Assembly (NCBI GenBank): GCA_039583875.1
Contig: CM077157.1
Span: 72,354,346 to 72,418,345 of the forward strand
Direction of reading: 5' to 3'
Length of the DNA: 64,000 bases
Source of the DNA: Platanthera guangdongensis
Taxonomy: Eukaryota > Streptophyta > Magnoliopsida > Asparagales > Orchidaceae
Below are positions 21,047-32,091 of this stretch, piece after piece. The notes below the pieces were generated by a model. That model saw only the letters and a list, made by a program, of their open reading frames with translations, made no database searches and was not told the DNA's origin. Each line of letters begins with the position of its first letter. Position 1 is the first letter of the stretch. The translations under genes and the position numbers were made by a program.

Positions 21047-23339
21047 TTAATTTCCCTTAGGAACCCAATCGAACTTGGGTCCTAGATTCTTGGTTAGCAT
21101 ACTCCCCCTCGGGTGGTTAACCCTACGAGTGGTCGGCCTCGCATTGCTAACATAGGGAGTCTCGTTATACCTTGGATTAAACCAACAATCCACGGCAAAG
21201 TGACCGACTTTGCCACAACACCAACAATCAAAACTGTTGTACCTCTTCCTAGACTCCTGCTTTACCCTTTGAATGGTGGGTACAGCCGGAGCCTTGGATC
21301 TGGAGGTGGAGGCCTCATAGTGATTGCAGTCACATGACTTCTTCACCTTCTATTTCTTCATTATAACAGGCTTGGCTCTTGGTGCCTGCTTTCCATTATG
21401 GCTGCTAGAGAATTGACCATAATTTCCCATATGGATTTCCTCATAAGGTGCCTTGAAGGCACTCTCACCGAAGTTCCGGGGAAAGGTCCAACCATCATAT
21501 CGGCTCTTTGGCTTTGCAACCGAGGGCTGGAAATGATGACCAAAGGTTGATTCAAAGTCATGTTGGTTGCAGGGAAAGCTAGGCTTTCTGAACACAACAG
21601 GACTGAGCGGAGCCTTTCCATTTTCAGCAACAGAGGCCTTCTTGGCGGCCTTATTCTTCCTCTGGTTCCTGTTTCTCCTGGATAAGGAACCAGATACCCC
21701 TACATGCCCCAAGCCAGCTCCTTCGGCCTGAGCAGAGATGGTATCAACCACTGGAAGAACTGTTTTTGGCATAGAGAAGCTCTTGACGATCTTCCTTTCT
21801 GTCGCAAGTTGTTCTTCCAACTTGTCGACTTCCTCCTGCTTAAGATCAAGGAGCTTAAGAGACTCTGAATGCTTTGAAGTCAGGTCTAGGTGCTCCTGTC
21901 AGAGAGAGATTAAACTGGTGATCTCTTCCCTTAGGGAGACACTCTCACCCTTAAGGAATTTCACTTCCTTTTTCTCAGCCTTCAATCTCTTACGACACTC
22001 CTCGAAAGTGTTGAGCAGAAGCTCATACTTCTCGAGGAGCTCCGCTTCACGGGCCGAAAGGCTATCCTCAGGGTCATCATCCTGAGACTCAGGATCAGAT
22101 TCAGAGTCGGAGAGAGGGGTGTGAGCCTTTACCTTCCCAGTAAATGGATGGCATTCTCCTTCTGAGTCGGAGCGACCCACCAGGCCGAAGTAGGCTTCCT
22201 CATCATCACTAGAATCTGAGGAATCAGACTCACTCAGTGTCTTTGGCCTTTTGACGATGTAGCTCCGCTCTTTCTTCTTATCTCTAGAGGATTTATGCTC
22301 CTCTCCTTTCCCTTTTTCTCTCTTGCCTTGGTAGCAGTCGGCCACGACGTGTCCTGGCTTATTGCATCCAAAACAAATAATGTCAGAGGAGCGATGTTTG
22401 TTCGGTTTAGAAGCATACCTGTCAGAAGAATAATTTTTTCTTCAGATGCCTGGAGGAGGAGCCGTCTCTCTTTCTTTGATTCCTCATCTTGAGGAACTTC
22501 TTGAATTCTCGGGTGATGAGGGAGAAATCCTCCTCAGACAGCTCTGAACTGGAGGAGCATGGCTCGGAGTCCTCCTCCTCATCCTTTTTCCTGGCACGGT
22601 AAGAAACCGCACCCTTGCCCTTTCTGGAGTGAATGGCTTTTAGGGCCACAGTCTTTTCCTTGGCTGCAGCCTTCTCTGCTTCTTCTTCTTCTTTCCTGGT
22701 GTTCAGTTGAAGCTCATAGGACATCAGCTTCCCAAACAGAATTTGCGGGTCAGTTTCAGCAAGTCTGCCAAACTCTCGGATGGCGCAGATCTTTGTGTCC
22801 CATTCCTTAGTAAGGGACCTAAGGAATTTATCATTAAGTTCACCATCAGTGAACACTCTTCCATATCCTTTGAGGTCATTGACAATCTTGAGGAAGTTCT
22901 CGAAGGTGACTCCGATCTCTTCCTTAGGCCCTTGTCTGAAGGCCTCATATTTCTGGTTCAGAAGGGATCTCCGATCATCCCTCACTTCATCAGTGCCCTC
23001 CATTAGGATAATCAGGCAGTGCCAGATCTCCTTTGCTGTCCTGCAGTTGCATAAGTTCTGCGTCATTGAGTCATCGACCGCGCTGACCAGAATGTTCTGC
23101 GCCTTCTTGTCAAGTCCCACCAGCACCATCTCGTCCTTGTCCATTTCAGAAATTTTCTTTGGCACTTTCTTGGTAGGATCAATGGTGGAGACCTTAGTGG
23201 GGACATAAGGTCCCTCCTCCACGATCATGAAGAGTCGAGGATCAACTGCTTCCATGTAGAACCTGATCCTTTCCTTCCAGATAGGAAAGTTGAGCCTGGT
23301 ACACACTGAGATCTTGCCTGTGTACTTGAGCCCGTCCAT
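21047..23339 (-). pseudogene. gag: Copia gag with coiled coil and two zinc knuckles (SIRE element)
   Basis: Starts at ATG 23339 (MDGLKYTGKIS), the first ATG after the primer site. It contains the UBN2-like gag region (FPIWKERIRFYMEA, AKEIWHCL), then Lys/Glu-rich sequence, a CCHC knuckle (CFGCNKPGHVVADC, about 22375-22334), a long heptad-like Glu/Lys/Leu segment (about 22060-21790), and a second knuckle (CWCCGKVGHFAVDC, about 21230-21190). The coiled coil is typical of SIRE Gag. Breaks are a one-base change in an A run near 22435, TGA at 21899-21901, TAG at 21350-21352, and TAA at 21047-21049 with a frame change into protease. Confidence 0.9.
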
Positions 23340-23416
23340 AGTAGATGTTTGCCTTCTTCTTGACACTAGCGGCAGGATTCTACTCAAGGTGTGAACCTTT
23401 TTGATGAGGAACCTCC

Positions 23417-23427
23417 CTCTGATACCA
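23417..23427 (-). other. Primer binding site, initiator tRNA-Met type (SIRE element)
   Basis: The minus strand reads TGGTATCAGAG two bases after the 5' LTR end, complementary to the initiator tRNA-Met 3' end. It confirms minus orientation. Confidence 0.9.
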
Positions 23428-23429
23428 CT

Positions 23430-25014
23430 TGAAAGTCCACCTAGTGTCAACTACCTTCACCTATGGGGGGGGGGGGGAATAGGTGACGTGCAGCGTTTTT
23501 GCGGAATTAAAATTATACCTGCACAAGAAAACAAAACAGCACAGCAAAGAAAGTACACAAGCAATTTATAGTGGTTCCCTGATTTGGGTACATCCACTTT
23601 CCCCCTTCGACCTATCTCCCAACAAGGGACGACTCGGTCACTTCACCAACAGGATTGAAATCCAATCCTTGCACTATCGGAAGGAACCCTTCCACACGTA
23701 GTGGACAACACTCCCACAACACGGGTTGCACTCAACCCTTACAACTAGGAACCAACGTTCCTTTACCACAAAAATGAAACTAGAATGTATAAGAAATACA
23801 AACAACTTTTGGAGACAAGGTGTCCCTCTTCGTTCGATGACGTGTTCTTGAGGTCAACGAAGAGTCCACAACCCTAGATCTCTCTTGGAGAGAATCTCCC
23901 CGAAACCGGCGGCGGCAAGAAGGGCAGCGGCTTGGTTCTCGGGATCGGCGGCGACAACGGTGTGCGGCTGCTATACTTTGGAGATTCAATCTTCGTAGCA
24001 AGGCTAGCAAGGTCTAACAACGGTCACACTAGGATCGATCGTCTCAATCGATTCGGAAGGGGAAGGTTTTCCCGATCAACGAATCAAGAGACAAAGGATC
24101 TCTGGTTAGACGCGTGAGGCGCTACGCTTGGCTAAGCTTCTGTCGCTGGAGGATCTAGAAGAATCACGATCAAACGGCCGGCGATCGACTAGCACGAGCG
24201 GCGACGACGACAGAGCAGGTATCGAGATTTAGGTCAAGGTCGGCGGCTTGGCTTCGTCTTTTTCTGTGTATGTCTGTTCAAAAATACGCGTGTATTTATA
24301 CACTCGAATACTCCTTAATGACCGTTGTGGGTCCCACCAGAAGAAACCCCAAGCCCGGTTCAAAACAGTGCCAGCGGCAGAGTCCGGTCCAGCGGTTTCC
24401 AGAAAATTGCCCAAGGCAAAATCGGTGAGAATCAAAGGTGATTCTCGACGAGGCGGCGAGAATCAGCTGGTGATTCTCGACGATTCGGCGAGAATCACTA
24501 GTGATTCTCGCCGAATCACTTGATGATTCTCGACGATTATGTCTTAGCGCCGGATTTGCACACTTTGATGTAGCCGGATAGAGACGTCGAGAATCAACCA
24601 GTGATTCTCGACGATTCAGCGAGAATCACTAGTGATTCTCCCCGAATCGGCGAGAATCACTTGGTGATTCTCGTCGAATACTACTTGGATGATTTTTCAT
24701 CTTTCCTCCTCTGAGCTGCTCTTTGACCCATCCTTGCTCCTTGTCTGCTCTTGCATAATCACAGCCCTGTACTTGAAAGTAAGTACACTCCAATAGAGAG
24801 AGTACACGTAGGCAAACACACTGATCTGCGCAACGAGGGATTACGTCGTGCAGACCCGTGTATATTGATCTACTGCACCCTGACATTGATGTGCACTTAG
24901 CGTGGAATAACTGCAAGCACAACTTGAAATATTTTATCAAATACATTGTCTATTTACCTTAGCTTGTTTAGGGGCTTCTTCAAATCAGGTCCGTTGTGGA
25001 TACAATACCCAACA
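23430..25014 (-). repeat. 5' LTR of the SIRE element
   Basis: Spans 1585 bp and matches 15967-17548 at roughly 97%. Its G run is 13 bases (23465-23477) against 11 in the partner. A TATA-like TGTATAAATAC lies on the minus strand near 24303-24293. The first GATTCTCG palindrome is perfect here (24482-24517), while the second (about 24614-24649) has decayed, the reverse of the partner LTR. Confidence 0.92.
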
Positions 25015-25499
25015 GTTATTATAGCCATTTTTCTTATCATACTCTTTAGAATTGGTTAGACTTAGGATTTTTATGCTTTTATATTCGTTCGTATGAACCC
25101 ATAGATGATTTCAAAAGTGGTTTTCATTACTCTTCAAGTTAGATTTTCCTTTTTTAGGTTATAAAATTTTAGCTTCTTTTTAACTTTCTTCCACTTTTTA
25201 ACCTCTTTTACAAAGATACAAGAATGAATAATGTGTTATTTTAATTTTTCAACAACTTTGATATTTGCATTTACTTAAAAAATTTTTGCTCAAACAATTT
25301 TTATTTCTACTTTTTATGCATTTCCCTCAAATCCTAATTGTAATAATGTAAACGTTTTAATTTTTCAAGCACCTACTTTTCTTACATTAATTTGAAAACT
25401 CTTTTGCTCAAATAATTTTTATTTTGTCTTTTTATGCATTTCTACCACATTCTAGCGGTAGAAATGCAGTTCTTTTAATTATTTGATAATTTTGTTTTC

Positions 25500-26110
25500 C
25501 TTATTTATTTGTCTGCGTGCGTGCGTGCATGAGATAATTTTTATCGTTTTCTTTCATTTTTGTCGAGTGTGTGAGTGTGTTTTTCTTTTTAGTAGAGTGG
25601 GTGCGTTTTTATTTCAAGTAGAGTGCATTTGATTTTCTCAATTCAGTAAATTGTGTGTGTGTGTGTGTGTGTGTGTGCGTTTTCATTTATGCAAGTGTAT
25701 GTGTGTGTGTGTTTTCATTTATGTAGAGTGTGTGAGTGTTTACTTTCTATAGAGTGAGTGCATGTGTTGCATTTATTTTCTCCTACTCGTTTGAGTAGTA
25801 CTCGCTTTCATTTTTCGCCTACTCAATTGATTAGGACATGTGTGTGAGAGTTTTTAATTTCAGTAGAGTGTGTGTGTGTGTTTTACTTTTTGCAGTGTGT
25901 GTGGGTTTTATTTTTTGCAGTCTGTGTGCGTTTTAATTTCTGCAGTGAGTGTGTGTTTTAATTTCAGTAGAGTGCGTGCGTGTGTGCATTTGTTTCCTCC
26001 TACTCGTTTGAGTAGGACTCGCTTTCATTTACCGCCTACTCGTTTGAGTAGGACTTGCAATTTTCAGCTTTAATTTACCGCCTACTCATTTGAGTAGTAC
26101 TTGTCATTTC
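25500..26110 (+). repeat. TG-rich microsatellite tracts and CTACTC-GAGTAG palindromes in LTR of element A
   Basis: Irregular TG, GTGC and GTGAG tracts fill about 25515-25990, including a pure (GT)n run near 25653-25677. Interspersed are units with the palindrome CTACTC-N4-GAGTAG at 25783-25798, 26000-26015, 26036-26051 and 26082-26097, each followed by a GGACTCGCTTTCATTT-like tail. Similar units occur in the leader of element E. Confidence 0.75.
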
Positions 26111-27081
26111 AATTATGCAATTTTCCCTTTTTTGTGACTTAGTTTTTGTTTTTTTTATTTCTTATGAGTTTGGTTGAGTGCGTGTGTTTTTACTTATTTA
26201 GTAGCTTTTCTATTTCTAATATTAGGTTATCTTACTCTTTTTTCTTATTTTTTTTGTAACCCTTCAGCGCTTAGTTTAGAACTCACGCCTAACCAAACTC
26301 ATAATCCATCCCCATTCCGATGAGTGGCTAATCGCTTTTAGCCCTCGGTATCGAAGAGCATTGGGATATAAAATGTTTTAAATAACTAAAGGTCTTATTT
26401 TTCTATTTAATTAAAAAACTTAAGGTTTACCCCAGGTTAATGACACGTAGAACCACATATTGATGTGTGGGCTCTATTTCCATTATCGATACGCTAGCTA
26501 GCCGAGAGGTCGTGCGTATGGACTGATCACCCCTGGATAAAGAGAGATCTGCACTAACCCTTGAGAGAGGAGGCGAGCTAACTCTACCGGATTGGGTTCC
26601 CCACCCAATAGCATGGTTCTTAGCGTACTGCGGGCATTAAGAGGAATCCTTCATCGGACGAGAGCTCGGTCGAATAGCCTTAATGTCCAGGTGAGTGATA
26701 TTCCTAGAGATAGGTGAGCTCATACTTATGGAACTTCCACAGCCAAGTTTTCGCTTTAATTAAATTGAAACCTAAGATCTCTAATTATTCAGATCTATTT
26801 TACTCCTAAACGTAATTCGATACCAAGTGTTATCTCTTCATCGACTTCTTAATCTATTTCCAGCTTTTTATTTAAAATCGACAACTTAAATATTTCGGTA
26901 AAATAATAGTGCTTTCGGAGCAGTAGGGATAATCAACTCATTCCCAGGAAATTTAAGATCTGGATATTCTCCCGAATATCCTATATTACTTGAGATAGGT
27001 GAACTTGCCTATAATTCGCAACGCGAAATCCGGACCCGTCGTGCTCCCTAGATAATTTATAGCTGGGCTTCGCGCGCATCA

Positions 27082-28127
27082 TGTCGCTAATGCTGGACAT
27101 GGCTCTTAGCTAACCTATGATTGTGAAGCAAGTCCGTGGTGGACATTGTGGCTATTGTGAGCTTGATGAGCTCTTGGGAAAAGGCCTCGTGCCAAACAGG
27201 AAAGGTGAAACCGACCCATGCCTTTTATTTAACCTCGAGTATGTTGGTATTCGGTGATGGCAAGGCGACTTGAGTAGCAGGGGGTGGTTGATCCGACCTG
27301 CGTTATGTCCGTCCGACTTGAAGACCTGAAAGTACGGTCTGTTGGAGAGCATAGTGAGAGTCTTAGGCATGCGCACCACTAAGACTAAAGTCTCCAGCTG
27401 CATGCCATGGAGCAAATGCTCAATTTTACCTTTGGTTTTCGGCCCTGATACGGTGGTGGGACCCTGGTTCGCCGGTACACCAAGAATGTGCCCTGAGTGC
27501 ATGGATTGTCAGGTCGCGTGGCTGACGGTTGTGATGGAATGCTTGTGCGTGAGAGCACAATGTGTGATATCTATATATATTTGCATATGAATTGCTATGC
27601 CTGCAGGGAAGGAATACAACTGCCCCGGAAAATGGGTAGGGTCATTATAAATGGGTCAGCTGAATGCTGACCATTGCCTTATTTACCACCATTGGGTGGG
27701 TTGTCCTTGTACAGGTGCTGGAGAGCCGAGCGGGACATATAAATGCTGAAGTCCCTACTACTGCTACTGCTGTTACTGCTGCTACTAGCCCTTGAAGGCT
27801 AAGCTGAAAATGTTGTGTTATGTTCATGTGTGTCCGCCCTGCATACCGATGTTTGGAAGCCACGTTTGTAAAGAGCAACTGTAAGGCCATAAGGACAAAC
27901 ATTCTTGTATTTGATGTACATTCCTATATAAATGTGGGTGTTAATATTAGTGGACATTCTTGGTTGGAGTTCTGAATTTATGTTAACAGCTTCCGCTAGC
28001 ATGCTATGAGTTAGGATGCGCAACTCTGATATCATCCCGTGACTTCGCCTCCTATTTTGTGGCATATGGTGTGGGGCCCCGGCCAGACCTTCTATTTTAT
28101 ACTATATGAACGGATGGTGTCGTTACA
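27082..28127 (+). repeat. Truncated old Tekay/Del-type LTR, plus orientation
   Basis: The right end (GGCATATGGTGTGGGGCCCC near 28060 through GTTACA at 28122-28127) matches the complement of the Tekay LTR start. The segment around 27475-27720 (AAGAATGTGCCCTGAGTGCA, then GGGAAGGA and GTGGGTTG words) matches the complement of the same LTR further in. Divergence is high. The left edge coincides with the end of element A, so part of this LTR was probably lost or displaced when A inserted. No internal region follows it. Confidence 0.78.
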
Positions 28128-28395
28128 CAACCAGCTTGCTTTGTTCTTGAGAGAACCAACTTGCTGAGCAGGAAGTGCTCCAGCTATCTTCTTCTTGCCC
28201 TTTGGCTAACTTGGCTGGACTTTCAACTTTCAAGCTTGATCGGAATAAATGTCCAGCCGTCTCTTTCAGTTTCTCTTTATTTTTATTGGATTTGTTGCTT
28301 TGATTTTCGTTAACCCTAGCCCTTTACTATTTCCCCTTTTATATGCGTTGATTTGAATCGATGGCAACATAGTATGTGTGCCCACCAAGGATTGG
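28128..28395. other. Unassigned 268-bp stretch
   Basis: Lies between the old Tekay LTR end and the 3' LTR of element C. It has no frame, no repeat and no recognisable element ends. It could be Tekay 5' leader or original flanking DNA. Confidence 0.4.
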
Positions 28396-28487
28396 TGATG
28401 TATAAATATTCGCAAAGAGAATAAAAACCAAACTAGCAATCCAACGAGGCAAGTATACCTATCGAAATGCAGCTAGGGGACACAAGT

Positions 28488-28623
28488 ATCATATTAAAAT
28501 CCGGTAACCGTCGAGTAATCTTACTCACACGAAAACTATTATCTTATCGAAGAATATCATATTAAAATCCGGTAACCGTCGAGTAATCTTACTCACACGA
28601 AAACTATTATCTTATCGAAGATT
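28488..28623. repeat. 68-bp tandem duplication in LTR of element C
   Basis: The segment starting ATCATATTAAAATCCGG at 28488 is repeated from 28556 with essentially no change. The 5' LTR of the same element (about 63530-63600) has one copy, so the duplication arose after insertion. Confidence 0.9.
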
Positions 28624-28787
28624 GTGTTAGGGTTTAAGAGAAAGCTAAATGCGATTAAGAAGAGAAATATTATGCTAAAAAGAGAAATGCTTGCGGTTAA
28701 ATAGAGAGATACTAAAAGCGATTACAATGAGGGGTTAAGACGATGATAAAGAAGAGCACTCGATCGAGAATCACCTCGGCTAAAGTT

Positions 28788-30744
28788 TGAAAGTAAGGGT
28801 TAGATCTGAAATACTCTAGAGGGGGGGGGGGGTGAATAGAGTATCCTGAAAAACTTAGAAAACTTTTGCTGTAAAAAAAAACTTATTCCTAAAATAAAAT
28901 AATCTACCACATGTACTAACTATCACAAGCACAACAAACCTAAGCCACACAGTCGCATCAAGAACAAAAGAAAAAGTGCATCCAGACAACACAAGAATTT
29001 TATAGTGGTTCCCCTAAACTTGGGTACATCCACTCTTCTACCACCCTGGTAGGAATCCACTCATGTTTTTGATCAGGTGACAACCACCAATGAGCTTTTG
29101 ATTAGGTGCTCAAAAACCAATCTTCAAGTTCTTGATCAGGTGACTTGCAACCAGGAATAAATTTTGAAGGGAGTTAAGAACCCTTTATATAGTGGGGGAT
29201 GAGAGAGTGATCATGTCTTCTCTTTCTCAAATACAACTGAGAAGACTTTTAGTGGATCTTGATGTTAGCAAAAGCTCCCCCTAAGATATTGAACTCAGGA
29301 AGATTTGAGCTTTGCTATAGGGTGAGTATGTCTTTAGTTTTTCAGCTTTGACCAGATGGTATCCAGGAACTTCTTTGACAGATAGAATATTTGTTGTCCT
29401 CTAAAGAATCTTGAGATGAAGACAGAAGAAGACTCTTGATTTAAATGGTTGTTCTTCTTCTTCTTCAGCTTGCTGTTCTTTCTCTGGTCTAGGGCTTCTG
29501 ATTTTTCTATATTATTGCCCTGTGTATTTTTTTCTCTGTGTACAGATGAGAAGGAAGAAGAAAAGCCTATTCACTATGTTGTCGTCTCTTCTGCTTAGGG
29601 AAGAAAAAGAAAAAAAACTCTTTTTATATTTCTGTGTAATCTTCCTTTTGAATTTGAATTTCTTCCTTCATTCAATGCTGACGGCCTGGAGAATATTTGC
29701 ATTGACTGATTTCCCCAACTGTCCCATGGAAAAATGGCAAGTAATAATCCTGATGAAGACCGTAATCAATGCTTGCTTCTAACGGTAATATTCTGAGAAT
29801 ATTTATGCATTGATTACTCAGGAATTATTACAATAAAAAAGAGACAGAGTAGAGAAATTTCCAAGTCTGGAACTTTACAGAATTCGTTGAGCAAAGAACA
29901 GAATTCATCGATTTGTGTCTAGAGTTCATCGAGCAGAGAAGTCAAGTTTGTCGACCAGATAATAGTTGTTCGTCGAGCTGAGATCCAAGATCGTCGACCT
30001 AAGAACAGATAACTGCTTTCTCTAGACCCTTACCAATTATGTGCATCAAGATCGTCGAGATGAGAGTATAACTTCGTCGACTGGAGTTCAGAATTCCATG
30101 TTTCTTGAACTTAAGAATGTTGAAGTAACGTGTCCAGAAATCGTCGACCTCAAAACTGGGTTCGTCGACCTGAGAACTATTTTCGTCGAGCTGAGGGCTT
30201 CTAACTGCTACTTGATAAATCTTGCCAAGACTGTGGTCTAAGTTCATCGAGCTGAGAAGGTGAGTTCGTCGATTGTAGTGTGATATTGTACTTAGAGTAT
30301 TTAGATGTTTCTGGAATACGATGTTGACGTAGAATACCCAGCAATCGTCGACCTGAGAACTAAGTTCGTAAACCTGAGAACTAAGTTTGTAGACTGGAGT
30401 TAATTGTGACGAATTCCGGACTTAGAATGTTGAAGTATACTCTAGAAATCATCGACCTGAGATTCAAGTTCGTCAAACTCAGCTCAGAGAATTGTCTCTG
30501 ATTTCGTCAAGCTGAGCACGACTTTCGTCAACCTGAGTTCGACGAACGTCGAACTCATTTTCTGAGTCTTTGAAAATTTCTCTAAGTCTTGAGTCTTTTG
30601 CAGTCTGTTGATGGCTGTTCCATGTGGTGTTGACTCTAAGGACATGGCCTATACTATAGAACTCATACATGACCGTAGCTATACATGTTGGGTCAAACAT
30701 CCTAATTTAGTGAACCTAGCACAAATCCAACTAGGGATCCAAAT
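28788..30744. mobile_element. Probable solo LTR of a SIRE-related copia element
   Basis: Interrupts the LTR of element C, as shown by comparison with the intact region near 63755-63785. AAGTT flanks both sides (28783-28787 and 30745-30749). The left end TGAAAGTAAGG, with a 12-base G run (28821-28832) between ATACTCTA and TAGAGTAT, has the same layout as the SIRE LTR edge. About 29880-30560 holds irregular TCGTCGACCTGAG units. No coding domain is present. The right end does not close with CA, so the exact boundary or the solo-LTR reading is uncertain. Confidence 0.65.
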
Positions 30745-31519
30745 AAGTTGATTAAAAATGTGATAATAAACCCTAACTTAATAAGGTAAAAACCTTGACC
30801 ATGGAGGTTCCATAATCATGAACACGCTTCTATCGAAGCCGTGCCCACCTGAATTTAGGAAGGTCCGACCGAACTCTCGTCCAAATCAGAGACCTAAAGC
30901 TCGCTTTATGCTATGTACCCCTCTATTGGATTTCACTCCAATCTGGGAGATTTAACGTCTGCCTCTCTCGAGAGGTGCGTGCAACTCTCTTTACTCTCGA
31001 GTGATCACTTCAAACTATAAGTCTCTCAACTAGCTAAGAATGAAAATAAATATGGAAATTATATATCGATGATGTAACTCCAAACATGATTTCTTCAAGA
31101 GTAAATCAAAAGTCTAAGCCTTATATAGAAAGAGCGAACTAGAGCATCATAACTTAATCAACTCAAACCTCGGATCAACAAGATTGAGTACAAGGAGGAT
31201 TAGTTACTCATGGTGAATTGGAGGAAGAGAGATGAGTAGAAATGCATTAAGAAGACAAAGAAAATGGCACACTTTTTTATTAACATTGAAAGAGAGCTAC
31301 AACTTGAAAATAGAAGATTACAAGTGTTGTAATGAAAACATATGCTAGCATTAACATTACAACAACTAATACAAAAAGTGTAAACTAAACTAGATTAAAA
31401 AGCTTAAAATGAGGAGGGAGAGGAGGAGCATGGAAAAATACAAGAAAACTATAAGAAAACTAAAGGGCAGAACATCCCCTCTCACTCAAGAACTGGATCT
31501 GAACCCTTGGGGATGGGCT

Positions 31520-31925
31520 CAATTTATAGAGTTTTTCGGGTGGGTCACGCCCCCCTTACACGCCCGGGTCGAGCGTGTACCTGGGACATGACACATTCGG
31601 TGCGACTTTTTTGCTGAAATTAAATGCTGGAGGTGACGGGCGTCGTAGTTGAATTACACGCCCATATTTCACGCCCGAACCGGGTGTGTAAGAGGGGCAT
31701 ATAAGCTGCGACGTGATGGTGGAGCGGGAAAAAGATCGTGTTGCGGCGATTCCTTGGAACTTGGGGACATGTGTCTGGAACACGCCCGTGTAGGTGTTAC
31801 ATGGGTGTGACAGAGGGTGTGTACACTGGGTTTTCCTGGAATCTAGTTTCAGACTGATAGCTTCATTCCTCTAGGTTACACACCTTAGGTACACACTCTG
31901 GTAGGGCGTGACCTTGGGGCGTGTA
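31520..31925 (-). promoter_or_regulatory. U3 CACGCCC array and TATA box, element C
   Basis: On the minus strand, CACGCCC/GGGCGTG words run from about 31925 to 31545 and stop some 20 bases before TATAAATT (31528-31521). The layout equals that in elements A and E. Confidence 0.6.
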
Positions 31926-32091
31926 ACAGCAAAAATTGGCTGAAAGCTGTGAAACCTCAAAAAATAGAAAATGCATTAGTGACAATAATATATACAAAAG
32001 GAGGTCAATATAAATACTTACAAGACATGATTTGTGCTTTAAAAACCCGAAAATATCCTAATATTTTTGACTGCAAAGCATACTATCGAAT

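Larger units (their letters stand above)
15967..25014 (-). mobile_element. SIRE/Maximus-type Ty1/copia element
   Basis: Minus-strand copia element of 9048 bp with an exact 5-bp TSD, GTTAT (15962-15966 and 25015-25019). LTRs of 1582 and 1585 bp begin TGAAAGTCCACC and end CCCAACA. A primer site for initiator tRNA-Met (23417-23427) and a polypurine tract (complement of ATCTCCCCCTATTT, 17549-17562) are in place. The order gag, protease, integrase, RT, RNase H is that of copia, and the long coiled-coil gag points to SIRE/Maximus. There is no env-like frame: only about 350 bp separate RNase H from the LTR. By eye the LTRs differ by roughly 45-50 substitutions (about 3%). At least four stops and several frameshifts disable it. 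Confidence 0.93.
1..27081 (+). mobile_element. Athila-lineage Ty3/gypsy element A, old, multiply interrupted
   Basis: Plus-strand LTR retrotransposon whose 5' LTR starts before the window. The order is LTR end (1-290), tRNA-Asp primer site (297-314), gag, protease, RT, RNase H, integrase (453-7415), a non-coding 3' spacer, and a 3' LTR opening with TGATG at 9225 and closing with CATCA at 27081. The last 290 bases of the two LTRs match closely. Gag and RT motifs ([26 protein letters not shown]) are those of the Athila lineage. Four other elements are nested inside: a hAT element, a Tourist-like MITE, a deleted Tekay chromovirus and a SIRE copia element. More than ten stops and several frameshifts make it non-coding. 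Its own TSD cannot be read because the 5' end lies outside the window. Confidence 0.93.
9225..27081 (+). repeat. 3' LTR of element A, split by two retrotransposons
   Basis: The LTR opens TGATGAATTAC at 9225 and closes CGCGCATCA at 27081. Its own sequence occupies 9225-10121, about 15867-15966 and about 25020-27081, roughly 3.05 kb. The Tekay derivative and the SIRE element, each with its TSD, account for the rest. The organisation resembles the LTRs of elements C and E: an AT-rich start, CACGCCC words, a TATA box, then U5 with a conserved segment around a GGAACYTCCAC motif. It is nearly twice as long as E's LTR because of extra TG-rich and palindromic repeats at 25500-26110. Confidence 0.85.
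28396..32091 (-). repeat. 3' LTR of element C, interrupted
   Basis: Begins TGATGTATAAATATTCGC, matching the 5' LTR at 63442, and ends near 32091 just before ATTCCCCCAAGCTTAAG, the complement of the polypurine tract. It contains a nested SIRE-like LTR (28788-30744), a 68-bp tandem duplication (28488-28623), CACGCCC words (31545-31925) and a minus-strand TATA box (TATAAATT, 31528-31521). The terminal bases are TATCGA instead of the expected TATCA, a probable decay of the end. Confidence 0.87.

Noticed and set aside
25870..26073. 67-codon frame in element A's LTR
   Set aside because: Translation of a TG-rich microsatellite, Cys/Val-rich and without motif.
27152..28065. Frames in the old Tekay LTR fragment
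   Set aside because: The region aligns to a non-coding LTR in the opposite orientation, so the frames are incidental.
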